From Acidisarcina polymorpha (GTDB lineage Bacteria > Acidobacteriota > Terriglobia > Terriglobales > Acidobacteriaceae), in the NCBI RefSeq assembly GCF_003330725.1, contig NZ_CP030840.1:6132116-6196115 (forward strand): 64,000 bases of DNA. Reading direction: 5' to 3'. This document shows positions 38,409 through 50,100 of this stretch, piece by piece. The notes beneath the pieces are model-generated. The model was not told where the DNA came from, did no database searches, and saw only the letters and a program-made list of their open reading frames with translations. The number at the start of each line of letters is the position of its first letter. The stretch's first letter is position 1. Position numbers and translations under genes: made by a program.

Positions 38409-39289
38409 TTGTTCTTGTCCCCTAGTGATTCGTCGACTCGCGGCGCATCGGTATGCAAGCCGGCACGAACGGCGAACGGGAGCGCCCGGAACTGGGGAGT
38501 GCGCACCCTGACCTGGAGATTGACGACGAAGCCGGCCACCAGTCCGAAGGCGAACTGCGAGACGATGAACCACAGCCAGTTGATGCGGGCATCGAGGATG
38601 GGGCTGAGAATGCCAAGAGACGTGTAGAGCAGACCGGTCCAAAATAGCGGGGCGATAAAACCGGCGGTCAAGATCGGTCTTCTCGGGAACATGGGAAGGA
38701 TCGCGCCGTATAGCAGGCCTACCAGGACCGAGGAAAATGCGTGGATAGCGAAGCCAGCGAGCAGACCATATAGGTGGAATTGGGCGAGGAAGGCATCGCT
38801 TTCACTGGCCCAGCTTACAAAGCCGCCGGCGGCGAGCAGATTGATCGGATACCAGACGCTGTGATATTTGAGCAGCCCGAAGATCGCAGCGGGCACGGTC
38901 ATGGCGATGCCGCCGGCAATGCCTCCCTTGACGCCGACAAAGAGGCTGTAGCTTTCCAGCGGCAGCACCTGTCGGCGGCCAGTGGTGGCGGCGGAGGGCT
39001 CGATCTCCGGCTGCGGCCGGACATGAACGATCCATTCGGTGGATATGGGAACGATCTGGGTGCTGACCGCGACCGGTTCGTGGCGTTCGTGGGGGAAGAT
39101 CTGGACAAACCAGCCTACGATGGCGGGAAGGACCAGACAGACTCCCAATACGGTGATTGCCCAGTGAGTCACCAACCCGGCCAAGGACAGACTCACGCCC
39201 AAGGCAAGGATCAGCGGCCAGATGGTTGGAGCCGGAAGCTGGACAAAGCCTTCCGATTCCGCATGACCGGTTCCGTCGTTATGCGCCAT
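38405..39289 (-). CDS. Respiratory-operon integral membrane protein of unknown role
   Basis: A 294-residue protein with two N-terminal helices resembling small oxidase subunit IV (IWPLILALGVSLSLAGLVTHW, AITVLGVCLVLPAIVGWFVQIFPHERHE), a polar linker and about five more helices (VKGGIAGGIAMTVPAAIFGLL, GLLAGFAIHAFSSVLVGLLYG, AGFIAPLFWTGLLYTSLG). I do not recognise the C-terminal family. It sits between oxidase subunit III and the di-heme cytochrome. AAGGGC before ATG 39289 favours that start; 39307 is also possible. Confidence 0.75.
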   Translation of the reverse strand: MAHNDGTGHAESEGFVQLPAPTIWPLILALGVSLSLAGLVTHWAITVLGVCLVLPAIVGWFVQIFPHERHEPVAVSTQIVPISTEWIVHVRPQPEIEPSAATTGRRQVLPLESYSLFVGVKGGIAGGIAMTVPAAIFGLLKYHSVWYPINLLAAGGFVSWASESDAFLAQFHLYGLLAGFAIHAFSSVLVGLLYGAILPMFPRRPILTAGFIAPLFWTGLLYTSLGILSPILDARINWLWFIVSQFAFGLVAGFVVNLQVRVRTPQFRALPFAVRAGLHTDAPRVDESLGDKNK

Positions 39290-39316
39290 GGCCGCCCTTT
39301 CTGACATTTTCTTGAT

Positions 39317-39913
39317 TCATCTTCCCAGCACGTAAACGACGGTAAAGACGACCACCCAAACGGCGTCGACGAAGTGCCAATAGAGGGACAACACTTCGAG
39401 CTTTTCGGCATGATGCTCGTTCATTGCTTTGCGCAGCCCGGCGATCAGGGCGACGGTAAGCATGATCAGACCGACGACGACGTGAGTGGCGTGCAGACCG
39501 ACGAGCGAATAGAAGGTGGTGCCGAAGAGGTTGGTGCGGATGGTCAATCCGTAGTGATAAATGAGTTCGTACCATTCCTTCGCCGTATAGAAGAGGAAGA
39601 CGAGGGCGAGGAAGATGGTGGCGCCGAGCCATGCGGTGCAGGCACTCACCCGATCTTTGCGGAGCGAAGATACGGCGGCGTGTGCAGTGATGCTGCTGGA
39701 AAGCAGGCAGATGGTCGCGACGATGGGAAGTTCCAGCACCTGCTTCGGCGTCGGCCCACTCAGACTCTTGCCGATGTAATAGACATAGGCGACGACGAAG
39801 ATGATGAAGATGGCCGACTCGGCAAGGATCAGGCATGCCATGCCGACGATGCCGCGGCTGGGCAGCGTCCATGGAGCTTCGCTTACCTCGCGAGTGACGG
39901 GGATTGTGCTCAT
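39317..39913 (-). CDS. ctaE: Heme-copper oxidase subunit III
   Basis: A 198-residue five-helix subunit III: RGIVGMACLILAESAIFIIFVVAYV, SSSITAHAAVSSLRKDR, TAKEWYELIYHYGLTI, FGTTFYSLVGLHATHVVVGLIML, and EVLSLYWHFVDAVWVVVFTVVYV at the end. The short five-helix form is usual for cytochrome-o/caa3-type operons. Cotranscribed with subunits I and II. Confidence 0.92.
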   Translation of the reverse strand: MSTIPVTREVSEAPWTLPSRGIVGMACLILAESAIFIIFVVAYVYYIGKSLSGPTPKQVLELPIVATICLLSSSITAHAAVSSLRKDRVSACTAWLGATIFLALVFLFYTAKEWYELIYHYGLTIRTNLFGTTFYSLVGLHATHVVVGLIMLTVALIAGLRKAMNEHHAEKLEVLSLYWHFVDAVWVVVFTVVYVLGR

Positions 39914-39952
39914 AGAGGCATAACTGCGTCTCTGTCGGCGTTGATGATCAGG

Positions 39953-41632
<1,680 letters not shown>

Positions 41633-41659
41633 AGCTCTCTCCTTTCTGCTGATCCTGTA

Positions 41660-42733
41660 TTAACGCAGCGTGGTTAAGTACTCGGTGACGGCGTTGAGGT
41701 CCTTCTCGTTGAGGTGCATGGGCGGCATGAGAGCTCCGGGCTTTAAGGAATCAGGGTTGTCGATCCATTGATGGAGATTCTGCCGATTGTTGGCGAAGGC
41801 CCCGGAGCCGAGGGTATCGCGGCTACCCATGTGGGTGAGATCGGGACCGAACTTCCCCTGGGCGCTGGTTCCCTTCACGGTATGGCAATTGGCGCAGGCA
41901 TTGTGTTCAAAGACCGACTTGCCCTCCAGCTGCTGGGGGCTGAGAGTTGACGGGTCAGCGGCCGGAGCCTGTTGATGCTGGATCCAGGCGGAAAAATCGG
42001 CGGGTGAGTCCGCGTAGACACGCAACAACATCTTGGCGTGCTGGGTGCCGCAATATTGCGCGCATTGGCCGAGGTAGAGACCGGCTGCCTGAGGATCGAT
42101 CCAAATGGTGTTGACCCGATTGGGGATCACGTCGATGCGGCCAGCGAGCCGCGGCACGGAGAAATTATGGGTCACATCGGCCGAGGAGGTGTTGAGGTAA
42201 GTGGGGGTGGGATGGGCGGGATCACTGACCGGGACATGAAGTTCATTCGCAGTGACGACGCCGAGTGATGGATAACGATATTCCCACCAGAACTGGTGGC
42301 CAATGACGGCGACATCGAGAGCGCCGGCTGGCTTAGGAATACGCTCGGTGCCGAGAATGACGCGCGCCGTGGTGAGAAAGAGCATGAAGACGAGAAGGAT
42401 CGGGATGACCGTCCACGACAGCTCAATCTGGTTGCTTCCGTAGATCTGGGTTGGCTCGATATTGTCGTCAGTCGCGCGCCCACGATAGCGCAGCACGATA
42501 AAGGTCAGAAGGCCGCCGACGACCACGAAGATGCCTAACACCAGGCCGCCTACAAACCAGGTGAGATTAAAGATGGAGCGGGCAGGCGTTCCGGCCGGGT
42601 CCAACATGTTTGTCGGAGACAGCGATGCGAGCGGCGGCAGGAAGCGCCAGGCCGCCAAGGTCAAGGATGAAATGGTGCGAAGGGTCATCCAATGAGCCGC
42701 GAAATCCGGCATCGCCCACAACCCCGTCACCAT
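41660..42733 (-). CDS. ctaC: Cytochrome c oxidase subunit II with fused cytochrome c (caa3 type)
   Basis: A 357-residue subunit II: two membrane helices (LTWFVGGLVLGIFVVVGGLL, WTVIPILLVFMLFLTTARV), the CuA domain with VTHNFSVPRL and GQCAQYCGTQHAKM, and a C-terminal cytochrome c with CANCH and late Met (ALMPPMHL). Such fusion defines caa3 oxidases. First gene of the operon; TGGAGG and AGG lie upstream of the ATG. The true start may be one of two later Met codons (residues 8 and 16). Confidence 0.92.
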   Translation of the reverse strand: MVTGLWAMPDFAAHWMTLRTISSLTLAAWRFLPPLASLSPTNMLDPAGTPARSIFNLTWFVGGLVLGIFVVVGGLLTFIVLRYRGRATDDNIEPTQIYGSNQIELSWTVIPILLVFMLFLTTARVILGTERIPKPAGALDVAVIGHQFWWEYRYPSLGVVTANELHVPVSDPAHPTPTYLNTSSADVTHNFSVPRLAGRIDVIPNRVNTIWIDPQAAGLYLGQCAQYCGTQHAKMLLRVYADSPADFSAWIQHQQAPAADPSTLSPQQLEGKSVFEHNACANCHTVKGTSAQGKFGPDLTHMGSRDTLGSGAFANNRQNLHQWIDNPDSLKPGALMPPMHLNEKDLNAVTEYLTTLR

Positions 42734-43094
42734 AAATGCCTAGACCTCCACCGAAAAGTATGAGCGCTCTCAGGCGCATATGAATCGGAGTTCCATTGCC
42801 ATGAAGCTAACACAACCAGATTACCCCGATTTGTGACTGAGGACACAGAACTCTACGGCGATCTTTGTTCTATTCCACAGATACGGCTGTTCCGTAATAG
42901 GAGCGCGAAATCATGGATTCTTGCGCATGCAGAGTCGATGACTATCGATGAGCAATTCTGCTGCAGTCAGGGAGCAATAGTCAGGGAGCAATCCGGCTAC
43001 AGTCAGGACAAGGAGGGTGGCAAAGCTATAACAGCGTCGTCAGAGCCGGTGACCATCGCCCGCCCGGCATCTACCCGCGATCCGACGCGGGGCG
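42734..43094. other. Upstream region of the respiratory operon
   Basis: About 360 bases between two minus-strand genes. It should hold the promoter of the oxidase operon. It contains a 14-base perfect tandem repeat at 42965-42992. No gene is supported and no clear -35/-10 pair could be assigned. Confidence 0.45.
42965..42992. repeat. 14-base direct tandem repeat
   Basis: AGTCAGGGAGCAAT occurs twice without a gap, with a shorter third match (AGTCAGGA) a few bases on. It is 230 bases upstream of ctaC. Confidence 0.85.
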
Positions 43095-44282
43095 CTAACG
43101 GTTGGTGGCGGAGACGCTGTCTTCGTGGCCCTTCATGTAGTTGCCGTAGCCAACGACCACGGTAGAGAGGACGAGGAAGAAGAGGCCGCCGGCGACCAGG
43201 CCGCGGGTGCGGGGGCTGGTGCCGCGCCATTCTTTGAGGAAGATGCCGATGATGGTTGCGAAGATCATGATGCTGGCCATGTGGAGGGTCCAGCTGGAGA
43301 AGTCATACTTTCCCATCTTCGTCTGGCCCATGCTGTAGAAGAAGAACTGGAAATACCAGGTGACCCCGGCGAGCGCGGCGAAGGCGTAGTTGAGCGACAT
43401 GATCCGGGATGCGAGGCGAGGCCGCGGATGGTCGTCCGGATGCGCAAGCTCATCGATTAGCGGCGTGGAGAGCTTCGCCTTGAGAAGATTCTGGCCGCTC
43501 TCGCGGGCGGGCGTTCCCAGGTACTGGCCGGCAGAGCGGTTGCGAATGAGAAGGATTGCGCACCAGATGAAGTTGGTCGAGAAGCCACCGAGCATAACCA
43601 CGATAAGGACGGGCAGGTTTTGCCAGATGTCGGAGCCGCCGTTGGCCAACAGCTGGGCTTTGGCGATCTCGCCGATGGGCTTGCCTGCAGCGAGACCATA
43701 GGCGAAACACGCGCTCATGATTCCCGAGAGCACAGCGACGGCAAGCCCTTTGCCGTATTGAAATTCCTGGACCGTCTCTTGCTTCTGGCTCTCGGTCAGC
43801 TCATTTTCCTTGGAGCGTCCGGCGAAGCCGCTGAAGAGGATGCCGAGGACGCAGACTGCCAGCCCGAGGAGGATGACGTGACCGGAGTTCTCGCGCAGGA
43901 TGGCGCTCATGGTCCCGCTGAAAACAGGCGGCATGATGGTGCCGAAGACAGTGCAGAGTCCCAGCACGATAGGATAGCCGAGAGCGAAGCCGAGATAACG
44001 GATCGAGAGGCCGCAGGTGAGGCCGCCGATACCCCAGAGGCATCCCCAGAAGTAGGCGAAGAAGAGGCTGGATGAAGGAGCGGCGTGCAGCACCGAGTAG
44101 ACGTGAGGAACCAGAAGCGAGGCGATGATGATCGGAGCGAGGATCCAGCTAAAGGTACCCTGCACCAGCCAGTAGGTCTCCCAAGACCAGCGTTTGATTC
44201 CGCGGAAGGGCAGGTAGCAGCTGGCGGAGGCGAGTCCACCGAGCCAGTGGTAGAAGACGCCCATCAACGGATTGAATTGCAA
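43095..44282 (-). CDS. rhaT: L-rhamnose/proton symporter
   Basis: A 395-residue ten-helix transporter like RhaT: FYHWLGGLASASCYLPFRGIKRWSWETYWLVQG, FFAYFWGCLWGIGGLTCGLSIRYLG, LGYPIVLGLCTVFGTIMPPVFSG, and YFQFFFYSMGQTKMG. The true start is TTG at 44282, preceded by a strong GGAGGAG with 4-base spacing; the family alignment begins a few residues later (NPLMGVFYHW). The frame runs 30 codons upstream without similarity. It is divergent from the rhamnose isomerase gene, and both should respond to rhamnose. Confidence 0.9.
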   Translation of the reverse strand: MQFNPLMGVFYHWLGGLASASCYLPFRGIKRWSWETYWLVQGTFSWILAPIIIASLLVPHVYSVLHAAPSSSLFFAYFWGCLWGIGGLTCGLSIRYLGFALGYPIVLGLCTVFGTIMPPVFSGTMSAILRENSGHVILLGLAVCVLGILFSGFAGRSKENELTESQKQETVQEFQYGKGLAVAVLSGIMSACFAYGLAAGKPIGEIAKAQLLANGGSDIWQNLPVLIVVMLGGFSTNFIWCAILLIRNRSAGQYLGTPARESGQNLLKAKLSTPLIDELAHPDDHPRPRLASRIMSLNYAFAALAGVTWYFQFFFYSMGQTKMGKYDFSSWTLHMASIMIFATIIGIFLKEWRGTSPRTRGLVAGGLFFLVLSTVVVGYGNYMKGHEDSVSATNR

Positions 44283-44528
44283 GGAGCTCCTCCCGGAGGT
44301 GCATTGAAGCGACACCATCATAACCAACTGAATGGATACTGGGAAGGAAATGAAATGCCTATTGAATTGCACCGTGGGTTTTCTTGAGGAGAAGCGAGAG
44401 GCGATAGTGCTCTGGTTTATATTGCGTTACCGGAGAGGAAGAATCTGCTATGATCTGCAGTCAAGTTTCAATAGAGATTTTGTTCTCACTTTTTCACTAT
44501 CGATCTGGGCTTGGTCGTGGAGAGCATA
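44283..44528. promoter_or_regulatory. Divergent regulatory region of the rhamnose genes
   Basis: About 245 bases, AT-richer than the flanks, between the divergent rhaT and rhamnose isomerase starts. By position it holds both promoters. No regulator gene is adjacent and I could not assign boxes with confidence. Confidence 0.45.
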
Positions 44529-45719
44529 ATGGCGGACGGGCAGACAAAGGCAGAGCGGATTGCGCGGGCGTTAGACCACTTTTCGATTGAAATTCCCTCC
44601 TGGGGATTTGCCAACACCGGAACCCGATTCGGCAAGTTTCTGCAGCCGTCGGCGGCGACCTCGATCGAGGAGAAGTTTGCCGACGCCTCACAGGTGAATG
44701 CACTCACCGGGGTCAACCCGACGCTGGCTTTGCATGTGGAATGGGATTTGCCGAATGGCACCGACGATGTTCCGGCGATCCAGCAGTTGGAGCGAAAGTA
44801 TGGCATTCGCGCCGGGTCGATCAACCCGAATCTGTTTCAGGACCAGGCCTACAAATACGGATCGATCTGCAATCCCGATCCGGAGGTGCGCGAAAAGGCG
44901 ACAAGCCATATGCTCGATTGCGTTGAGATCGCGAAGCGTCTGGATGCGCGCGATATCTCCCCCTGGGTCTCGGATGGTTCGAATTACCCCGGAACGCAAA
45001 GCATTCGCAAGCGGATTGTGTGGATGGAGGAGTCGTTCAGCCGCATTCATGCGGCACTCGGTCCGGCGCAACGCCTGCTGATCGAGTACAAGCCTTTCGA
45101 GCCGGCGTTCTATCATACCGACATCGCTGACTGGGGCATGGCGCTTGAGTTGGCGCGCTCGGCGGGCCCGCAGGCGCTGGTGCTGGTCGATACGGGACAT
45201 CATTACCAGTCGCAGAACATCGAACAGATCGTGGCCTGGCTGCTGCACTTAAAGATGCTCGGCGGCTTCCATTTCAATGACCGGCGCTATGCGGATGACG
45301 ATCTGACTTTGGGGTCGATTGATCCCTATCAAGTCTTTCGCATCTTTCATCAGATTCTGAGCGACCCCGACCTCAACTCGCTCGAGATTGCTTTCATGAT
45401 CGACCAGAGTCATAACCTTAAAGGCAAGATGGAGGCCATGGTGCAGACTGTGGCCACGGCAGAAGAGCTCTACGCAAAAGCCGCTCTGGTCGATCTGGAA
45501 GAGCTAGAGGTGCTGCAGCAGGGGTGCAAGCTGGTCGAGGCGGAGGAGTGCTTCCGGTCGGCATTCTGGGAGGATGTGCGGCCGATGGTGCGCGATTGGA
45601 GGCGGTCGCGGGGGCTTCCCGAAGACCCCCTGCTGGCACTCGCGGAGAGCGGGTATGTGGAGCAGATCACGGCTGAACGGGCGGCGAGAAACATGAAGGC
45701 GATTACTTCATACGCGTGA
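44529..45719 (+). CDS. rhaI: L-rhamnose isomerase (catabolism isomerase, RhaI type)
   Basis: A 396-residue TIM-barrel sugar isomerase converting L-rhamnose to L-rhamnulose. Metal and catalytic blocks: SINPNLFQDQAYKYGSICNP, LLIEYKPFEPAFYHTDIADW, LVLVDTGHHYQSQNIEQI, GGFHFNDRRYADDDLTLGSIDPYQ. This matches the Pseudomonas stutzeri-type group rather than E. coli RhaA. GGAGAG before ATG 44529 decides against the ATG-like start six codons earlier. Divergent from rhaT. Confidence 0.9.
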   Translation: MADGQTKAERIARALDHFSIEIPSWGFANTGTRFGKFLQPSAATSIEEKFADASQVNALTGVNPTLALHVEWDLPNGTDDVPAIQQLERKYGIRAGSINPNLFQDQAYKYGSICNPDPEVREKATSHMLDCVEIAKRLDARDISPWVSDGSNYPGTQSIRKRIVWMEESFSRIHAALGPAQRLLIEYKPFEPAFYHTDIADWGMALELARSAGPQALVLVDTGHHYQSQNIEQIVAWLLHLKMLGGFHFNDRRYADDDLTLGSIDPYQVFRIFHQILSDPDLNSLEIAFMIDQSHNLKGKMEAMVQTVATAEELYAKAALVDLEELEVLQQGCKLVEAEECFRSAFWEDVRPMVRDWRRSRGLPEDPLLALAESGYVEQITAERAARNMKAITSYA

Positions 45720-45879
45720 TGCTTTCTCTGACTCAGCCCTTTGGACGTGTACTTTGGCTGCGCTCCGTTCACGATGACAACTCTACCGGGCTGTAGTTAG
45801 CTTGGGAGAACAAGGTTGCCGACGGCTTCCGGTACGAACACTCGAAGGAACAATAAGGCAGTTGCTGTACCCTGTCTTC

Positions 45880-46953
45880 ATGACAGAACCGATTCGTGCT
45901 GCGGTCATTGGCTTCGGCCTTGGTGGACGCGTCTTCCATACGGCATTTATCCATGCGGTCGACGGGCTTCAACTGGCAGCGATTGTGCAGCGCAGGGGCG
46001 ACGAAGCGGCGCAGGCTTATCCGGACGCGACTATCTACCGTTCGGTCGACGAAATGCTTGCCGACGAGAGCATCCAGCTGGTCGCGGTGACGACCTCGAA
46101 CCACACCCATTTTGAGCTCGGGCGGCAGGCCCTGCTGGCCGGCAAACACGTGGTGATCGATAAGCCGTTCGCGCTGACTTCGGCCGAAGCGGCGGAGTTG
46201 ATCCATATCGCACGAGAGCGAAAGCTGGTGCTTTCCGCCTTTCAGAATCGACGCTGGGATGGGGATTTCCGCACGCTTCGCGAGCTAGTCAGCCGCGGTG
46301 TGCTGGGGCGCCTGGTTGTCTTCGAATCGCACTATGACCGGTTTCGGCAAGAGCCTCGGCTTAACATGTGGAAGGAAGATGGGGTGACGCCGGGTGGCGG
46401 GATGCTCTATGACCTGGGCAGTCACATTATCGACCAGGCGCTGGCGCTCTTCGACGTGCCGGAGACGATTACCGCGGACATTCGGATCGACCGTGATGCA
46501 GGCCTGACTGACGATGCATTCGACCTCCGGCTGAGCTATCCGGAGGGGAATGGGAGGAGGCTCACGGTGCTGCTGCGATCGACGATGACGGCGGCGATTC
46601 CCGGAGCGCGATTCACGCTGCATGGGACGCAGGGGAGCTTTGTGAAGTTCGGGATCGATCCGCAGGAGGACGCGATCAAGGCGGGGGTGACGATCGGCTC
46701 GCCGGGTTGGGGTGAAGAGCCTGAGTCGTTGTGGGGGACCCTCAAGCTGGCGGATGGAAGCGAGAGCCGGATCCGGACCGAAGCTGGGGATTATCGCGGC
46801 TACTATGAGAACATTCGCGACGCTATTTTAGGGGAAGCGGCGGTTGCGGTCCCGGGCATAGACGCCTGGCGGACAACGCGCATCATCGAACTGGCGCGGC
46901 AGAGCAGCGCGGAGGGACGGACGCTGCCTGTCGAGTTAGGGCCTCTGCCGTAG
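45880..46953 (+). CDS. Gfo/Idh/MocA family oxidoreductase
   Basis: A 357-residue NAD(P)-dependent sugar-type dehydrogenase: N-terminal Rossmann AAVIGFGLGGRVFHTAFI, then TTSNHTHFELGRQALLAGKHVVIDKPFALTSAEA (the EKP-like box here DKP), QNRRWDGDFRTL and GGGMLYDLGSHIIDQAL in the substrate domain. Family enzymes oxidise or reduce sugars and inositols. Start at 45880 (MTEPIRAAVIG) fits the fold, though the ribosome site is weak. It follows rhaI by 160 bases. Confidence 0.88.
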   Translation: MTEPIRAAVIGFGLGGRVFHTAFIHAVDGLQLAAIVQRRGDEAAQAYPDATIYRSVDEMLADESIQLVAVTTSNHTHFELGRQALLAGKHVVIDKPFALTSAEAAELIHIARERKLVLSAFQNRRWDGDFRTLRELVSRGVLGRLVVFESHYDRFRQEPRLNMWKEDGVTPGGGMLYDLGSHIIDQALALFDVPETITADIRIDRDAGLTDDAFDLRLSYPEGNGRRLTVLLRSTMTAAIPGARFTLHGTQGSFVKFGIDPQEDAIKAGVTIGSPGWGEEPESLWGTLKLADGSESRIRTEAGDYRGYYENIRDAILGEAAVAVPGIDAWRTTRIIELARQSSAEGRTLPVELGPLP

Positions 46954-46983
46954 GCCTTGCCTGGCATTCAGCATAAGTTTGAG

Positions 46984-47136
46984 TTGACATTCAGGTTGTT
47001 TCGGCGCATTGTCGCAGCCGAGATGCATTCGCGTTCCTGAGCGGGTCGATGCATCTTTGCGCCAGTGACAATTCACTAGAGCAGCGGCACGCGAGAACGA
47101 TGCTGTCCTGCTTCCTTTCCCCCCAAAGGAGCAATC
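46984..47136 (+). promoter_or_regulatory. Leader of SBBP gene 1, shared in part with gene 2
   Basis: TTGACATTC at 46984 (a good -35; a weak CATTGT lies 17 bases on) and CTGCTTCCTTTC at 47108-47119, followed by AAAGGAGC before the ATG. Both elements recur before the paralogous gene at 50560, at similar distances. Confidence 0.45.
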
Positions 47137-50100
47137 ATGAAGGCCCTTCTGCCTGTTACCTTATCTTTGTCTGTCCTTAGTTCCCTCTTCTCATACTCCC
47201 AAACAACATCACAAAATCACCAAGTTAATCGGGCATCTGGAGCAGCCGCCGCGGGTGTTACGGCGAACTACGGCAAGCTTCCGCTGACCTTCGAAGAGAA
47301 CCAAGGGCAGACGGATCCGCGGGTGCGGTTCGCGTCGCGCGGCCAGAACTATTCGCTCTTCCTCACCGACTCGGAGGCCGTGCTTGCCTTGACCAAGCGG
47401 GATTCGACTCGTATGAGTTCTGCTAAGACATTTCCCGCGGCGGTGAAGACCGATGTAATTCGGATGGAACTGGCCGGTGCTTCGCATGAGTTGAAGGTAG
47501 ATGGCGCGGAGGCGCTGCCGGGTAAGGTGAATTACTTTGTCGGCAACGATCCCGCAAAGTGGCATCGCAATGTCCCGACCTTCGCAAAGGTGAAGTATAG
47601 CGGTGTTTATGCCGGAGTGGACCTGGTCTACTACGGCAACCAGCGGCAGCTGGAATATGACTTTGTGGTTGCACCGGGCGCCGATCCGAAGATTGTCCGG
47701 CTGCATTTCGGGGGCGCGAGCAAATTGACGCTGGGCAGCGGTGGGGATCTCAATATCGCGGCGAAAAACGGCACGGTGGTTTTTCACAAGCCGGTTGTCT
47801 ATCAGGTGAAGGATGGAGAACGAGAGAGGGTCGATGGCCGATTCCAAATGCTGGCCAAAAACACGGTTGGATTTCAGCTCGGTGCTTTCGATCCTAGCCG
47901 GGAGGTAGTGATTGATCCGACGGTGGTTTATTCGACTTATCTGGGCGGCAGCGGGATTGGCTATGACGATGGCGGTGACGGATCTTCTTCCGGGGATGGG
48001 ATAGGGGGCGTGGTGGTGGATGCCGAGGGCTGCGCCTATGTAACGGGAGCGGCAAATTCGTTGGATTTCCCAGTTACTCCCCACGCGTTCCAAAAAACAA
48101 ACCCAATCACCAAGCCTGGTTACTATGAACAGGTGACCGAATCGTTTATCACTAAGTTCAACCCGGCCGGCTCCGCCTTGGTCTACTCGACGTACTTTGG
48201 GGGAACCGGAACGGATTACACCGATCTCAGTAATGGCATCGGTGACATCGCAATCGACGCTTCTGGAAATGTCTACGCTACGGGTACGGCAAGCACGCTT
48301 GATTTTCCAACTACGCCGGTCGCTTACGACCGAGTAGCCAGCCAAGCTGGCAAGGCATTTGTGAGCAAGTTGGATAGCACCGGTTCCACTCTTATCTACT
48401 CCACGCTGCTTGGGGGAAGTCAAGGGGAATTCGGTCTCGGTATTGCAGTGAGTCCGGCGGGGAATGCCTATGTCAGCGGAAGGACTTACTCGACTGATTT
48501 TCCGATAACGCCAAACGCCTTTCAGAGGGTAGACAAGGCCGCTCGAGGTTCCGCAACCGGTTTTGTCACGGAATTAAACTCGACAGGCTCTGGTCTTATC
48601 TACTCCACATTTCTGAGTGGAAGCAGTTACGTCAGCGCTGAAGCTATTTTTCTCGATAAGGCTGGAGACGCCTTCATTGGCGGAACTACCGATTCGACTG
48701 ATTTTCCGATCACTCCGGGAGCATACGACAGGGTCTTCAAGTTCACGGGAGACAATCTCACGGGCTTTGTGACCAAGCTGAACCCCGAGGGCTCAAAGCT
48801 GATCTATTCCACTTATTTCCCCCAGGGTTCGATTGCGGTCGACCCCTCCGGGAATGTTTATGGGGTTGCGACCGCTGGCCCGGTTACCGCTCGCGCTATT
48901 CAAAGCAAAGGTGGCGACTGGGTAGGCAAACTCAACGCCAGCGGCACTGCTCTAGTCTATGGTACTTACCTTCTTCCCTCCGATGCCTATGTAGATGGAG
49001 AAGATGGTCTAAGTGCGATCGCCGTTGATCCGCTAGGCCATGCGTTTGTTGCCGGCTATGACTCCGCACCCGGTTTTCCGGTGACCCCGGATGCCTTCCA
49101 ACCTACTTTCAAAGGTGCTTTGAATGAGGAGGGGTCTTATCCGCCCAACGCCGTCTTCGCGGAGCTCAACACGGATGGCACGGCTGTCCTCTATGGCACT
49201 TATCTCGGCGGCTCGGGCAGTCTCATCGGCGCGGCGTCGCCCATTGTCCTTGGGGATGGAGCGACGGCAATCGGATTGGATACAGCAGGGAACGCCTATG
49301 TTGTAGGAACAACTGCATCCGCTGATTTCCCGGTTACGCGTGGCGCCTTTCAAAGCACGAACCATGCGGCAGCGATAGGCAATGGGTTCATCACCAAATT
49401 TGCTCTCCATGGCGGCACCACCACCACTCTTACATCGAACAGCGCTATCTATCAGCGGGGAGAGAACGCGATCCTAACCGCCCACGTGACGCCTCTGACC
49501 GGAAGCAGCGTGCCGCCGGGCAACATCGACTTCATCATCAATGGAGCGAGCGCAGCCAAAGTTCCTCTGGATAACACTGGCCGGGCAGTCTATACGACCG
49601 ATAGCCTGCCGATCGGAGAGAACGCCATTGTGGCCAGCTACTTCGGCGATCTTCCAGAGTATTCGTCCAGCAACGGCGCGATTACGGTTGCGGTCCCTGG
49701 CCAGGTGGCTACGCCGACCTTTCCAAAACTTGGAGGGACCTATCCCGCATTATTCCAAGTGGCGATCGAGTGTTCGACGCCCGGGGCGCTTATCTACTAC
49801 ACCACCGACGGTTCCACGCCGGTAGTATCGCCCTACGGGCTCTATACCAACCCCGTATTTATTTTTTATCCGGTGAATACAGTGAAGGCGATCGCGCTGT
49901 TGCCAGAGAGCGGCTTTACCCCGAGCGCGGTCGCTACGGCCGTCTACACCATCAATGCGAAAGCTATTCCAACGACAACAACGGTGAAGTCGTTGAGCAA
50001 TCCGTCGGCGCTGGGAGAGCCAGTGACCTTCGTGGCCACGGTGACTGCGGCTTCCGGTCCGACGCCGACGGGGGCGGTGACCTTCAAGAATGGGGCTGCC

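Noticed and set aside
47209-48423. A 404-residue minus-strand frame in the SBBP gene 1 region
   Set aside because: Reverse of repeat-rich coding; the plus frame has signal peptide, ribosome site and domains.
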